DNA from: Niveispirillum sp. | Lineage (GTDB): Bacteria > Pseudomonadota > Alphaproteobacteria > Azospirillales > Azospirillaceae | Direction of reading: 5' to 3' | Assembly: GCF_017996735.1 (NCBI RefSeq) | Contig: NZ_JAGOGJ010000001.1 | Location: 170,181-234,180 of the forward strand | DNA: 64,000 nucleotides | Shown: piece by piece, positions 17,009-25,713 of the stretch | Layout of the letters: each line of letters begins with the position of its first letter | Numbering within the stretch: the stretch's first letter is position 1 | The notes under the pieces: generated by a model | The model's database searches: none | Told to the model about the DNA's origin: nothing | Seen by the model: the letters and a program-made list of their open reading frames with translations, nothing else | Program-made: the position numbers and the translations under genes

Positions 17009-17761
17009 ATGAACCACATGATTGATCGCCGGTCCTTCGCTGCCATGGGGCTTGCGGGCAGCGCAGCTCTTATCGCCGGCAGCGGCGCGCAGGCCGCCCA
17101 GCCGCAAGCGGCAGACGGGCCTGCCCTGCGCACCGGCAAGAAGACCCAGGTGACCATGCTGCTCTATCCCGGGACCACGGTGCTGGATTGGGTCGGTCCC
17201 TATGAGGCGCTGCATCGGGTGGAGGGGATCGAGGTCGTGCTGGCCGCAAAAACCACCGATCTGATGAAAAGCGACAGTGGCATCATGGATTACAAGGCCA
17301 ATGTCCGGTTCGACCAGATCGACCGTACCGACGTGCTGCTGGTTCCCGGCGGGGCCAAGGGCCTGATGGAGGCGTCCAACGACCCTGTCACCATGGACTG
17401 GCTGCGGCGCATGGACAGCAGCTCGATCTATACGGTCGGCATCTGCACTGGATCGCTGATGCTGTCCCATGCCGGCCTGCTGAAAGGCAAACGCGCCACC
17501 ACCTATTGGAAATTCACTGGCATGCTGGATCAGGCCGGTTCGACCTTCGTGCCGGAACGATGGGTCCGCGACGGCAAATACTGGACCTCTGCCGGTGTCT
17601 CCGCCGGCATCGACCTCACTTTGGCCCTGATTGCCGACCTTTATGGAGCCAAGCGCGCGATGATGGCGCAGTTGGCCATCGAGTATGATCCCCACCCCCC
17701 ATTCAATGCCGGTTCGGTCCGTACCGCCCCACAGGAAGTGATCAAGGCTCTGGGCGGTTGA
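17009..17761 (+). CDS. Exported DJ-1/PfpI protein (isonitrile-hydratase-like)
   Basis: A 250-residue protein with a Tat signal peptide (MIDRRSFAAMGLAGSAAL...AQA) and a DJ-1/PfpI domain. The nucleophile-elbow cysteine is C146 (GICTGSLML). The closest recognisable group is InhA-type isonitrile hydratase and the DJ-1 half of GlxA regulators, but there is no HTH. The start at 17009 follows AAAGGGG; longer frames run antisense-like through the previous gene. It lies 29 nt after the NTF2-like gene, and the two share the MIDRRS signal start, so both probably act in the periplasm on the same compound. Confidence 0.78.
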   Translation: MNHMIDRRSFAAMGLAGSAALIAGSGAQAAQPQAADGPALRTGKKTQVTMLLYPGTTVLDWVGPYEALHRVEGIEVVLAAKTTDLMKSDSGIMDYKANVRFDQIDRTDVLLVPGGAKGLMEASNDPVTMDWLRRMDSSSIYTVGICTGSLMLSHAGLLKGKRATTYWKFTGMLDQAGSTFVPERWVRDGKYWTSAGVSAGIDLTLALIADLYGAKRAMMAQLAIEYDPHPPFNAGSVRTAPQEVIKALGG

Positions 17762-17808
17762 GTGACCTGACGCTGCGGGCCGATCTCGACGGTGACGGCA
17801 CGCTCTGA

Positions 17809-18576
17809 TCAGCATCCCTGCCAGCGGGGCGCGCGTTTTTCGGTGAAGGCGCGCAGACCTTCGGCCCGGTCCAGGGCCGTCAGGGCGGCCTGGGCCTGTT
17901 CGCGGGCCCAGTCCCAATCCGCATCCCCGGTGCCGCCTCCCGCGCGGCGCAGGATGGCGATCGTGGCGGCCAGGGCTGTTGGGCCGTTGGCAAGGATGTC
18001 GGCGGCCAGCCGGCGGGCGGCATCCAACGCCTGTCCCGGTGCCGATAGCCGGTTGACCAGTCCCCAGTGGTGCAGGTCCCCGGCCCCGACCGCCGTCCCC
18101 GTCAGGGCGATTTCTGCCGCGACATGGTAGGGCAGGCGGTGGGGCAGGCGCAGCAGGCCGCCGCCAAGCGCCACCAGATTGCGCTTCACTTCCGGCAGGG
18201 CGAAGCGTGCGTCGCCGGCAGCGACGATCAGGTCGCAGGCCAGCGCCATCTCGAACCCGCCGCCGACTGCATACCCTTCCACGGCCGCGATCAGCGGCTT
18301 GGCAGGCGGGCTGCGGCAAAAGCCGAAAGGGCCGCGTGCCGTGACGGCGCCGCTATGCCCGTCGCGCGCCGCCGCCTTCAGGTCGGCCCCGGCGGAGAAG
18401 ATGCCGCCGGCCCCGGTCAGGATGGCCGCAAAAAGGGCCGGATCTTCATCGACCCGGTCCATGGCCGCGTGCAGGGCCGCCGCCGTCGGTCCATCCACGG
18501 CGTTGCGCACGGCTGGCCGGTTGATGGTGATGATCAGCAGATGGTCCTGTTGCTCGACATGCACGGTCTGTCCCAT
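17809..18576 (-). CDS. Enoyl-CoA hydratase 1
   Basis: A 255-residue crotonase. Oxyanion-hole segments FSAGADLKAA and GYAVGGGFEMALACD are present. Both catalytic glutamates have counterparts (LPEVKRN and AAEIALTG), so it should hydrate a 2-enoyl-CoA. It is the last gene of the six-gene P450 operon, 3 nt after the SDR gene. Confidence 0.9.
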   Translation of the reverse strand: MGQTVHVEQQDHLLIITINRPAVRNAVDGPTAAALHAAMDRVDEDPALFAAILTGAGGIFSAGADLKAAARDGHSGAVTARGPFGFCRSPPAKPLIAAVEGYAVGGGFEMALACDLIVAAGDARFALPEVKRNLVALGGGLLRLPHRLPYHVAAEIALTGTAVGAGDLHHWGLVNRLSAPGQALDAARRLAADILANGPTALAATIAILRRAGGGTGDADWDWAREQAQAALTALDRAEGLRAFTEKRAPRWQGC

Positions 18577-18579
18577 GGC

Positions 18580-19374
18580 TCAGCCACCATTCGCCAATTG
18601 CCCGCCATCGGCCAGGATGGTCTGTCCCACCACCCAGCGCGCCGCATCCGATGCCAGGAACAGGACCACGCCGGCAATATCGTCGGGATGGCCCATGCGG
18701 CCTGTGGGCTGGCTGGCCAGCGCCGCCGCATAGGCGGGGTCGCCGGACAATCGGCGCTTCTCCCAGAAATGGCCCGGCGCCTCCGTCGATCCCGGCGCCA
18801 CCCCGTTGACCCGCACCCCGCGCCCCAGCAGGGCCAGCGCCTGGCTACCCGTATAGTTCATCAGCGCGGCCTTCATGGCGGCATAGGCGGGCGCGCTGCG
18901 CGACGGGCGCAGGGCCGTGATGGAATTGACATGCACGATGACCCCGCCACCCGGTGCCCGTTCCAGCCAGGGCAGGGCGGCATGGGACAGGCGCACGGCG
19001 CCCAGCAGGTCGGTCTGCACTCCGGCCAGCCAGCTTTCCTCCGCATCGCTGCGCGCGAAGGCGGAGACATTGCTGACCAGCACGTCGACACCGCCCAGCG
19101 CCGCAGCGGCGCCGGCCACATAGGCGGCGACCTGATCGCCGTCGGCCACGTCGCAGATTGCGGCATGCACCGGGCCGCCATGGGCAGCCAGTGCCTCCCT
19201 TGTCTCCTCCAGCTTACGCGGATTGCGGGCGCAGATGGATATGCCGGCTCCGGCCCTGGCGAAGGCCTCCGCGATGCCGCGCCCGATGCCCCGGCTGGCC
19301 CCGGTGACGATGACGCGCGACCCCGTGAAATCGAAACGGGCCTGCCCGCCCTCACCCGATATCGGCAAAGACAC
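18580..19374 (-). CDS. SDR family oxidoreductase 1
   Basis: A 264-residue short-chain dehydrogenase. The nucleotide motif is TGASRGIGRG and the catalytic residues are S in NSITALRPS and YAAMK. It interconverts an alcohol and a ketone with NAD(P)H. There is no ATG near the domain start; GTG at 19374 has GGAG 7 nt upstream and overlaps the aldehyde dehydrogenase by 23 nt. TTG 19368 is the alternative. The larger open frame to 19608 is antisense-like and not used. Confidence 0.82.
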   Translation of the reverse strand: MSLPISGEGGQARFDFTGSRVIVTGASRGIGRGIAEAFARAGAGISICARNPRKLEETREALAAHGGPVHAAICDVADGDQVAAYVAGAAAALGGVDVLVSNVSAFARSDAEESWLAGVQTDLLGAVRLSHAALPWLERAPGGGVIVHVNSITALRPSRSAPAYAAMKAALMNYTGSQALALLGRGVRVNGVAPGSTEAPGHFWEKRRLSGDPAYAAALASQPTGRMGHPDDIAGVVLFLASDAARWVVGQTILADGGQLANGG

Positions 19375-20839
19375 TTTTCTGCTCCGTATAGGCATCGATG
19401 GAGGCGCGGCCCAGTTCCCGGCCCAGGCCGGATTGCTTGAACCCGCCGAAGGGCGACATCTGGTCCACCACCAGATAGGTGTTGATCCAGACCGTGCCGG
19501 CGTCGAGATCGCGCGCCATGCGGTGGGCGCGGGCCCCGTCGCGGGTCCAGACGGCGGCCGCCAGCCCGTAGATGCTGTCATTGGCCTTGGCCAGGGCGTC
19601 CGCCTCATCCTTGAAGGGGATCAGGGCGATGACAGGGCCGAACACTTCTTCACGTGCCAGGGCCATGGCCGGCTGGACATCGCCGAAGATGGTCGGGGCG
19701 ACGTAGAAACCCGGCCGGTCCAGCGCGCCACCGCCCAGCAGCAGGCTTGCCCCCTCCTGCCGGGCCCTGTCGATATGTCCGCCGACGCGCCGCTGCTGTT
19801 CGGCCGATACCAGCGGACCCATATAGGTGCCGGGGTCGAACGGGTCGCCCACGCTCACCCCGCGTACGGCGGACACCAGCCTTCTGGCGAATTCATCATG
19901 GATATCCTGCTGCACCAGCAGGCGGGACCCGGCCACGCAGATCTGGCCCGACAGGGTGCAGAAGCCGGTGACGGCCCCGGCCACGGCCTTGTCCAGATCG
20001 GCATCGGCGAAGACGATGTTGGGCGACTTGCCACCCAACTCCATGGTCACCCGCTTCATGGTGTCCGCCGCCGCCCGCACGATGCGCTTGCCGACCTCGG
20101 TGGAGCCGGTGAAGGCGATCTTGTCGACGTCCCCGTGCGCCACCAGCGCCGCCCCTGCCGTCTCCCCGAAGCCGGTGACGATATTGACGATGCCGGGGGG
20201 CACGCCGGCCTCCAGCAGCAATTCGCCCAGGCGCAGGGTGGAAAGCGGCGTCTGTTCCGCCGGCTTCAGCACCACGGCATTGCCGCAGGCCAGGGCCGGC
20301 GCCAGCTTCCAGGAGGCCGACGAAAGCGGTCCGTTCCAGGGCACGATCTGGCCGCATACCCCCACGGGCTGGCGCAGCGTATAGTTCAGCAGATCGCCGC
20401 CCGCCGGGTTCGTTTCCCCCTGGATCCTGGTCGGCCATCCCGCGTAATAGCGGAAGGTGCGCGCGACGTCGGCCACCTGTGCCCGGGTGAACAGCAGCGG
20501 CACGCCATTGTTCAGAGTCTCCAGTTCCGCCAGTTCATCGGCATGGGCCTCCACTGTGGCGGCGATGCGCAGCAGCAGGTCGCCACGCGCATGGGGGTTC
20601 ATGCGCCGCCAGGACTTTTCCTGAAAGGCCGCGCGGGCCGCCGCGACGGCGGCGTCGATATCGGCGGCATCCCCGGCCGCGGCGCGGCCGATGATGCTGC
20701 CGGTTGATGGATCGAGGGCGGCAAAGCTCCGTCCGGACCGCGCCGCTCCCCATTGGCCGCCGATCAGCAGGCGACCCTCCCCCTGTTCCAGCCAGCGGCG
20801 GGCGGCCGGACCCAGACGGTCGAATGATGTCCCCGCCAT
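19352..20839 (-). CDS. Aldehyde dehydrogenase 2
   Basis: A 495-residue ALDH of the betaine/retinal-type class. It has VPWNGPLSS (the oxyanion Asn), MELGGKSPNIVF (general-base Glu) and LSGQICVAGSR (nucleophile Cys). It should oxidise the aldehyde made by the P450 and alcohol dehydrogenase of the same operon. Its ATG shares one base with the TonB receptor stop (TGATG), so translation is coupled. Confidence 0.92.
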   Translation of the reverse strand: MAGTSFDRLGPAARRWLEQGEGRLLIGGQWGAARSGRSFAALDPSTGSIIGRAAAGDAADIDAAVAAARAAFQEKSWRRMNPHARGDLLLRIAATVEAHADELAELETLNNGVPLLFTRAQVADVARTFRYYAGWPTRIQGETNPAGGDLLNYTLRQPVGVCGQIVPWNGPLSSASWKLAPALACGNAVVLKPAEQTPLSTLRLGELLLEAGVPPGIVNIVTGFGETAGAALVAHGDVDKIAFTGSTEVGKRIVRAAADTMKRVTMELGGKSPNIVFADADLDKAVAGAVTGFCTLSGQICVAGSRLLVQQDIHDEFARRLVSAVRGVSVGDPFDPGTYMGPLVSAEQQRRVGGHIDRARQEGASLLLGGGALDRPGFYVAPTIFGDVQPAMALAREEVFGPVIALIPFKDEADALAKANDSIYGLAAAVWTRDGARAHRMARDLDAGTVWINTYLVVDQMSPFGGFKQSGLGRELGRASIDAYTEQKSVFADIG

Positions 20840-23073
20840 CAGAAGTCCACCCCCGCCGCCAGCCCGTAGGTCAGCGGCATGATCTGCTGGCGGGACTGTT
20901 TCAGGGCCGACAGGTTGGTACCGATGACGGTGCGGTCGGTCAGGTTGTTGCCGAACCCGCGCACATACCAGTCCTTGTCGGGGAAACGGTAGGTGACCGA
21001 AGCGCCCAGGCTGTCATATTCGTTGACCTTGTCGGCCGGCCCGACACCCACCTTGAAGCTGGCGGTGCGGTAATAGCTGCCGGAGAAGACCAGTTCCCCG
21101 CCATCGGCCAGATCGGCCGTATAATCGGCCCCCAGCGTGAAGGACCAGCGGGGCGCATAAAGGCCGCGCATGCCGCTGGCATCGATGCTGGACTGTGTGC
21201 CATTGCCGAACATGTCGGGGATGAAGGCCGTGGCATTGGGGAAATCCTGATATTCCGCGTCCAGCAGGGTGGCGCTGGCCCGTAATTGCAGGCCCCGGCT
21301 GGCGCGCAGTTGCAGGTCGGCATCCAGGCCGTAGATGCGCTCATTGGCGGCGTTCTGCAGGACGGTCGTGCTGGCGCCTGATCCGGCGGCCACGATCGTG
21401 TCCAACTGGATGTTCCGGTAATCATAATAGAAGGCGGCCAGATTGATCTGCAGCCGCCGTTCCATGAACTGCCCTTTCAGGCCTGTCTCATAGGCGTCCA
21501 GCACTTCCGGCTTCACCGGGGTCTGGCCCGGCGTGAAGTCGTTCATGTTGAAGGTGCCGCTCTTGAAGCCGCGGTTCCAGCTTATATAGCCCATGATGTC
21601 GGGCGTGAATTGCTGATCCAGCGCCAGCCGCCAGGTCAACTTGTCGAAGGTCCGGCCCAGATTGCCCTGATCCGACACCAGCGGGATCAGCACGGGGGAG
21701 GAGAAGCCGGGCGCGATCTGCCCCACCCCGGACACGGTGAAATCATAGCGGCGCCGCTCGCTGGTATAGCGCAGGCCGCCGGTCAGCCGTGTTGCTTCGG
21801 TCAGGTTGAAGGTCGCCTGGCCATAGCCGGCCAGGGCACGGGTCGGACCCTCCGTGCTGATGCTGGTGATCGACCCGCCGGGCACGCCGGGCACCGTGGC
21901 GAAGGTGCTGTTATAGGGGGCGGCCTGGATCAGGTTGAGGGGGTCGATATAGGCCTTGCCCTTGAAATAATAGGCACCCAGAACCCATTGCAGCGGGCTG
22001 TCATCGGCCGACAGCAATTGCAGTTCCTGGGAGAAATCCTTGGTGCCCTGGATTTCGTCGAAATAGAGCACGTTGGCGGTGGTGCCGTCATAATCCAGCT
22101 TGGAAATATCCTGCGTATGGACATAGCCGGTGATGGCGACCAGATCGACCTTGTCCAGCGACCAGCGCGCCTGCAGGCTGGCGCGGTAGGCTTCCGTCGC
22201 GAACAGATTGGGACTGCCGGCATAATGGCGGTCGCGCGCATCGAAACTGCCGCCCAGCAGCATGCCGACCGGGGTCGTGCCCGGTACGGGCGCCAGGTTG
22301 GAATTCAGGTCCGTCGTGCTGCGGTCCACATACATCAGGCCCAGCGTGGCCTCGAAATTGTTGCCCGGCCTGAACAGCAGCTTGCCATGGATGGCGTCGC
22401 TGTTGGTGCCGCCGAACCGGCCGGGATCCTCCGTGCCGGTATTGGTGAAATAGTCGCCGCCGCCGATATGCTGATAGCTGAGGCTGGCGGCGATGGTGTC
22501 GGACAGCGGCCCCGTGACATGGGCCTTGGCCGTCCAGCGGTCGAAGCGGGCGTAGGAGACCTCGGCGGTGCCGCTGGCCGTGAATTGCGGCTTCAGCGTG
22601 ATGATATTGATGGCGCCGCCCGTGGCATTCCGGCCGAACAGGGTGCCCTGCGGGCCCTTCAGCACCTCGATCCGTTCGATATTGGAAAAATCGAAGACGT
22701 TGGCGGCCTTGTCGGACTGGTAGATGCCGTCGATATAGACGGCGATGGAACTGTCATTGCCCGTGGCCGGGGAATTGGAACCGACACCGCGGATATAGGG
22801 GATGAAGAAGGAATTGGCCGCCGTGGGGGCCGTGGTGACGCCGGACGCGATGCGTGGCAGATCCAGGCTGGAGGCGATGCCCGCCGTCTCGATCTGGTCC
22901 ATGGATACGGGCGTGACAGCGATAGGGACCTTTTGCAGGTTTTCCGACCGGCGCTGGGCCGTGACGATGATCTCCTCCAGCGTGTCCGGCGGGTCCTGGG
23001 CCATGGCTGGTACCGCTGTCGCGGCCAGAACCAGAAGGGCCGGGATCAGCGACTTCCCGTCGACCTTGTGCAT
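20839..23073 (-). CDS. TonB-dependent outer-membrane receptor 2
   Basis: A 744-residue receptor with a signal peptide (MHKVDGKSLIPALLVLAATAVPAMAQ), a TonB box (EEIIVTAQRR), a plug with IRGVGSNSPATGN and VLKGPQGTLFGRNATGGA, and a beta-barrel ending in LTYGLAAGVDF. It lies inside the P450 operon, between alcohol and aldehyde dehydrogenase. This implies that uptake is made in step with the first oxidation steps. Substrate unknown. Confidence 0.93.
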   Translation of the reverse strand: MHKVDGKSLIPALLVLAATAVPAMAQDPPDTLEEIIVTAQRRSENLQKVPIAVTPVSMDQIETAGIASSLDLPRIASGVTTAPTAANSFFIPYIRGVGSNSPATGNDSSIAVYIDGIYQSDKAANVFDFSNIERIEVLKGPQGTLFGRNATGGAINIITLKPQFTASGTAEVSYARFDRWTAKAHVTGPLSDTIAASLSYQHIGGGDYFTNTGTEDPGRFGGTNSDAIHGKLLFRPGNNFEATLGLMYVDRSTTDLNSNLAPVPGTTPVGMLLGGSFDARDRHYAGSPNLFATEAYRASLQARWSLDKVDLVAITGYVHTQDISKLDYDGTTANVLYFDEIQGTKDFSQELQLLSADDSPLQWVLGAYYFKGKAYIDPLNLIQAAPYNSTFATVPGVPGGSITSISTEGPTRALAGYGQATFNLTEATRLTGGLRYTSERRRYDFTVSGVGQIAPGFSSPVLIPLVSDQGNLGRTFDKLTWRLALDQQFTPDIMGYISWNRGFKSGTFNMNDFTPGQTPVKPEVLDAYETGLKGQFMERRLQINLAAFYYDYRNIQLDTIVAAGSGASTTVLQNAANERIYGLDADLQLRASRGLQLRASATLLDAEYQDFPNATAFIPDMFGNGTQSSIDASGMRGLYAPRWSFTLGADYTADLADGGELVFSGSYYRTASFKVGVGPADKVNEYDSLGASVTYRFPDKDWYVRGFGNNLTDRTVIGTNLSALKQSRQQIMPLTYGLAAGVDF

Positions 23074-23105
23074 TGTTGCCTCCCTGATTGTTTGTTTGTG
23101 TTTGG

Positions 23106-24146
23106 CTAAGCGTGGGGCACCAGAACGGCCCGGCCCCTGATCCGGCCGGCATCCAGTCGGGCATAGGTGGCGTTCAGTTGGTCGTAACCGATGCGCAGGA
23201 TCTGCGAATGGACGGACCCGTCCCGCGCCAGATCGACGGCCGCCCGCAAATCATCCAGGGTGCCGGCATAGGGTGCGCCGACGCTGGCGTCGCGCGGCAT
23301 GGTGTGGAAGCGCAGCGGCAGCATGCCGCCGCCCACGCCCACGATCTCCAGCCGCCCTCCCTGGGCCAGCGTGCCGGCCGCCAGTTCCAGCGTCGCGTCA
23401 TTGCCCACGAAATCGAGTACCAGATCGGCCCCCCGCCCGTCGGTCAGGGCCCTTATGTCCGCAATGCTGCCGGGACCGGCGGTCAGCGCCTGCGCGGCAC
23501 CCAGTGCCAGGGCCTGTTCCAGCTTTTCCGGCAACCGGTCGATGGCGATGATCCGGGCCGGTGTCAGCGCCTTCAGCACCTGGATGGCCAGATGGCCCAG
23601 CCCGCCTACGCCGATGACCAGCGCCGTCGAACGGGGGTCCAGCAGGGCGGCCGTCCGCCGCACCGCATGGGTGACGGTGATGCCGGCACACATCAGGGGG
23701 GCCGCCTCCACCGGGTCCAGCCCGCCGAGCGGGATCAGGTGGCGGGGATCATCAACGATAAAGTAATCGGCCATGCCGCCATCACGGCCCGTGGCAAAGC
23801 CGGGGGTACTGCCCGCCCGCTCGCAGACATTCTCCGCCCCTCTGGCACAGGCCCGGCACCGCCCGCAGCCCCAGGAGAAATAGACGCCATAGGCATCGCC
23901 GATCCTCAATCCCTCCACCCCCGGCCCCAGCGCGTCGATGAAGCCCGTGGCCTCGTGCCCCATGGTCAGGGGCAGGGGGAAGAAGGACGGATCGGCATGG
24001 ATGACCAGCAGGTCGGAATGGCAGAGCCCGGCACCGGCCGTGCGCAGCCGCACCTGGCCTGGACCCGGTTCCGGCACGGGGATCTCCATCACCTGGGGCA
24101 TCCGCCCTGCTTCGGTCAGGCGATAGGCGCGCATGGTCCGGGTCAT
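23106..24146 (-). CDS. Zinc-dependent alcohol dehydrogenase 1 (MDR)
   Basis: A 346-residue medium-chain dehydrogenase. The catalytic zinc site has C42 and H64/E65 (GHEATG). The structural zinc lobe is complete (C94, C97, C100, C108). The NAD site is VIGVGGLGHLAIQ. It oxidises an alcohol to an aldehyde or ketone. It overlaps the P450 stop by ATGA, so it probably acts directly on the P450 hydroxylation product. Confidence 0.92.
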   Translation of the reverse strand: MTRTMRAYRLTEAGRMPQVMEIPVPEPGPGQVRLRTAGAGLCHSDLLVIHADPSFFPLPLTMGHEATGFIDALGPGVEGLRIGDAYGVYFSWGCGRCRACARGAENVCERAGSTPGFATGRDGGMADYFIVDDPRHLIPLGGLDPVEAAPLMCAGITVTHAVRRTAALLDPRSTALVIGVGGLGHLAIQVLKALTPARIIAIDRLPEKLEQALALGAAQALTAGPGSIADIRALTDGRGADLVLDFVGNDATLELAAGTLAQGGRLEIVGVGGGMLPLRFHTMPRDASVGAPYAGTLDDLRAAVDLARDGSVHSQILRIGYDQLNATYARLDAGRIRGRAVLVPHA

Positions 24147-25447
24147 GTCCCTTCCTCCCGCAGGGCCTTGCCGCTTTTGGCGCGGAAGCGGATGGGCAGG
24201 TGCTTGATGCCCCAGAACAGGTTGGAACTGGCCATCTCCACCGGCCCCGCCGGCTCGACATCTTCCAGATGCTCCAGCATGGCGCCCAGCATCACGGCCA
24301 TGTCCAGCCGCGCCAGATGCATGCCCAGGCAGAAATGCTTACCCACGGCAAAGCCCAGATGCTCGTTCTTCTGCCGCGTCACGTCGAACCGTTCGGGATC
24401 GGTGAAGACGGCCGGGTCGCGGTTGGCGCCGTGGAACCACAGGACCACTCGGTCCCCTTCGGCGATCCGCTGGCCGCCGATCTCCGTATCCTCCGTAGCG
24501 GTGCGCAGCGTGTGGGTGAGCGGGGAACTATAGCGCACGCATTCCTCCCCCGCCCGGCGCAGGACCTCGCGGTCCTGGCGATGGTCACGCAGATGCCGCC
24601 ACTGGTCGGGTGCCGCCATCAGTTCGACCAGCCCCGTGCTCATCGACGCGCGGGTCGTCTCATGCCCGGCGGCGAAGAACATCAGGCCGTTGAAACCGAT
24701 CTCCGTATCGCTCAGGGGCCGGCCATCAATCTCGGCTGTGGTCAGTGCCGTCAGCAGGTCGGCCCCGCCCTTGCCGCGCTTGGAGGCGGCCAGGTCGATG
24801 CAGGTGCGCATGATGTTGCTGACGCCTTCCGTCTGGGTGGCCAGCGCGTCGCCCATGGCGAATTCCGGGTCCTCCGGTGCCGCCAGCATGTTGTTCCAGC
24901 GGTAAAGATCGGCCCAATGGCTTTCCGGAATGCCCAGGATGGCGGCGATGACCGCCGTCGGCACCTTGCCAGCGAAATCGGTGGTGAAGTCACACGATCC
25001 CTGTTCCAGCAGGTCGGCCAGCAGATTGTTGGTGATGCGCCGGACCATCGCGTCCAGGTCACGCACCCCGCCGGGGGAGAAGAAGTTCCAGAACTGGCGG
25101 CGCAGGTCGGTATGGGGCTGGCCGTCCATGATGGCCAGTTGTGCGCCGCTATGGCTCAGTTCCGTGAACAGGGCGTCTTCCGGCGCTTCGAATTCCGGCC
25201 CCGCCGGCAGGTTGGCGCCATGGCGCTGCACGCTGAAGATACGGGTGTCGTTCATCAGGACGAAGCGCATGTCGGCATGGCGGGTCACGGACCAGAAGCC
25301 GTGACGCAGGCGGCCCTGGGTCCAGCGTACCGGCTCCTCCGTCCGCCATCGCCGCCAGATCGTGTGCGGATCGTTGCCCCCGAAGAAGGAGGGGGTGGTC
25401 AGATTGATGTCATCCGTGCGGCTATTGCTGTCGGGCTGTGCGGCCAT
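24143..25447 (-). CDS. Cytochrome P450
   Basis: A 434-residue soluble class I P450. The I-helix oxygen motif is AGHETT (260-265), the K-helix ExxR is E302-R305, and the heme-binding loop FAVGKHFCLG has C373. It hydroxylates a hydrophobic substrate using electrons from a ferredoxin; a matching [2Fe-2S] ferredoxin is at 6.5 kb. The start at 25447 (MAAQPDSN) has AAGGAG 6 nt upstream; ATG 25513 adds a non-conserved leader. It is first in the operon P450-ADH-TonB-ALDH-SDR-crotonase. The general look is of sterol- or terpene-type bacterial CYPs, but the subfamily cannot be fixed by eye. Confidence 0.93.
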   Translation of the reverse strand: MAAQPDSNSRTDDINLTTPSFFGGNDPHTIWRRWRTEEPVRWTQGRLRHGFWSVTRHADMRFVLMNDTRIFSVQRHGANLPAGPEFEAPEDALFTELSHSGAQLAIMDGQPHTDLRRQFWNFFSPGGVRDLDAMVRRITNNLLADLLEQGSCDFTTDFAGKVPTAVIAAILGIPESHWADLYRWNNMLAAPEDPEFAMGDALATQTEGVSNIMRTCIDLAASKRGKGGADLLTALTTAEIDGRPLSDTEIGFNGLMFFAAGHETTRASMSTGLVELMAAPDQWRHLRDHRQDREVLRRAGEECVRYSSPLTHTLRTATEDTEIGGQRIAEGDRVVLWFHGANRDPAVFTDPERFDVTRQKNEHLGFAVGKHFCLGMHLARLDMAVMLGAMLEHLEDVEPAGPVEMASSNLFWGIKHLPIRFRAKSGKALREEGT

Positions 25448-25674
25448 GAACGCTCCTTCCCCGGTTGCGTCGGGAAGTCTTGCCGCCGGCCGCACGCCGC
25501 CATTCCGCAGCATGGTTTCCGCTGCGGTTGCGTCTCGTGTCCTGCCGTTGCTGGCCCGGCGGCTATGGCGCCGCTGCTTCCCGGATCATCCCTGTCGGTG
25601 CCTATTTTTTTGCCCCACAAAGGGCGGCACCATTTCTTTGAACCAGGACAGGATGAACCTCAGGGCATGGTTAA

Positions 25675-25713
25675 CAAGCGAGTTTTCGCCCCGTCCGTAT
25701 GATCGCTGCTCAT
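25675..25713 (-). promoter_or_regulatory. Operator A, site 1 (P450 operon)
   Basis: Minus strand: ATGA-N7-TCAT, then 12 nt, then AAAACTCG and CTTG. The first half-site overlaps the stop codon of the alpha-subunit CoA-ligase gene. It lies about 250 bp before the P450 start. Five further copies are listed below. Confidence 0.7.

Noticed and set aside
16397..18319. A 640-codon minus-strand frame over the NTF2-like and DJ-1-like genes
   Set aside because: The plus-strand genes have signal peptides, ribosome sites and motifs; the minus frame has none.
18580..19608. A longer SDR start at 19608
   Set aside because: The extra 78 residues run antisense-like through the aldehyde dehydrogenase and show no SDR features; GTG 19374 has a ribosome site.
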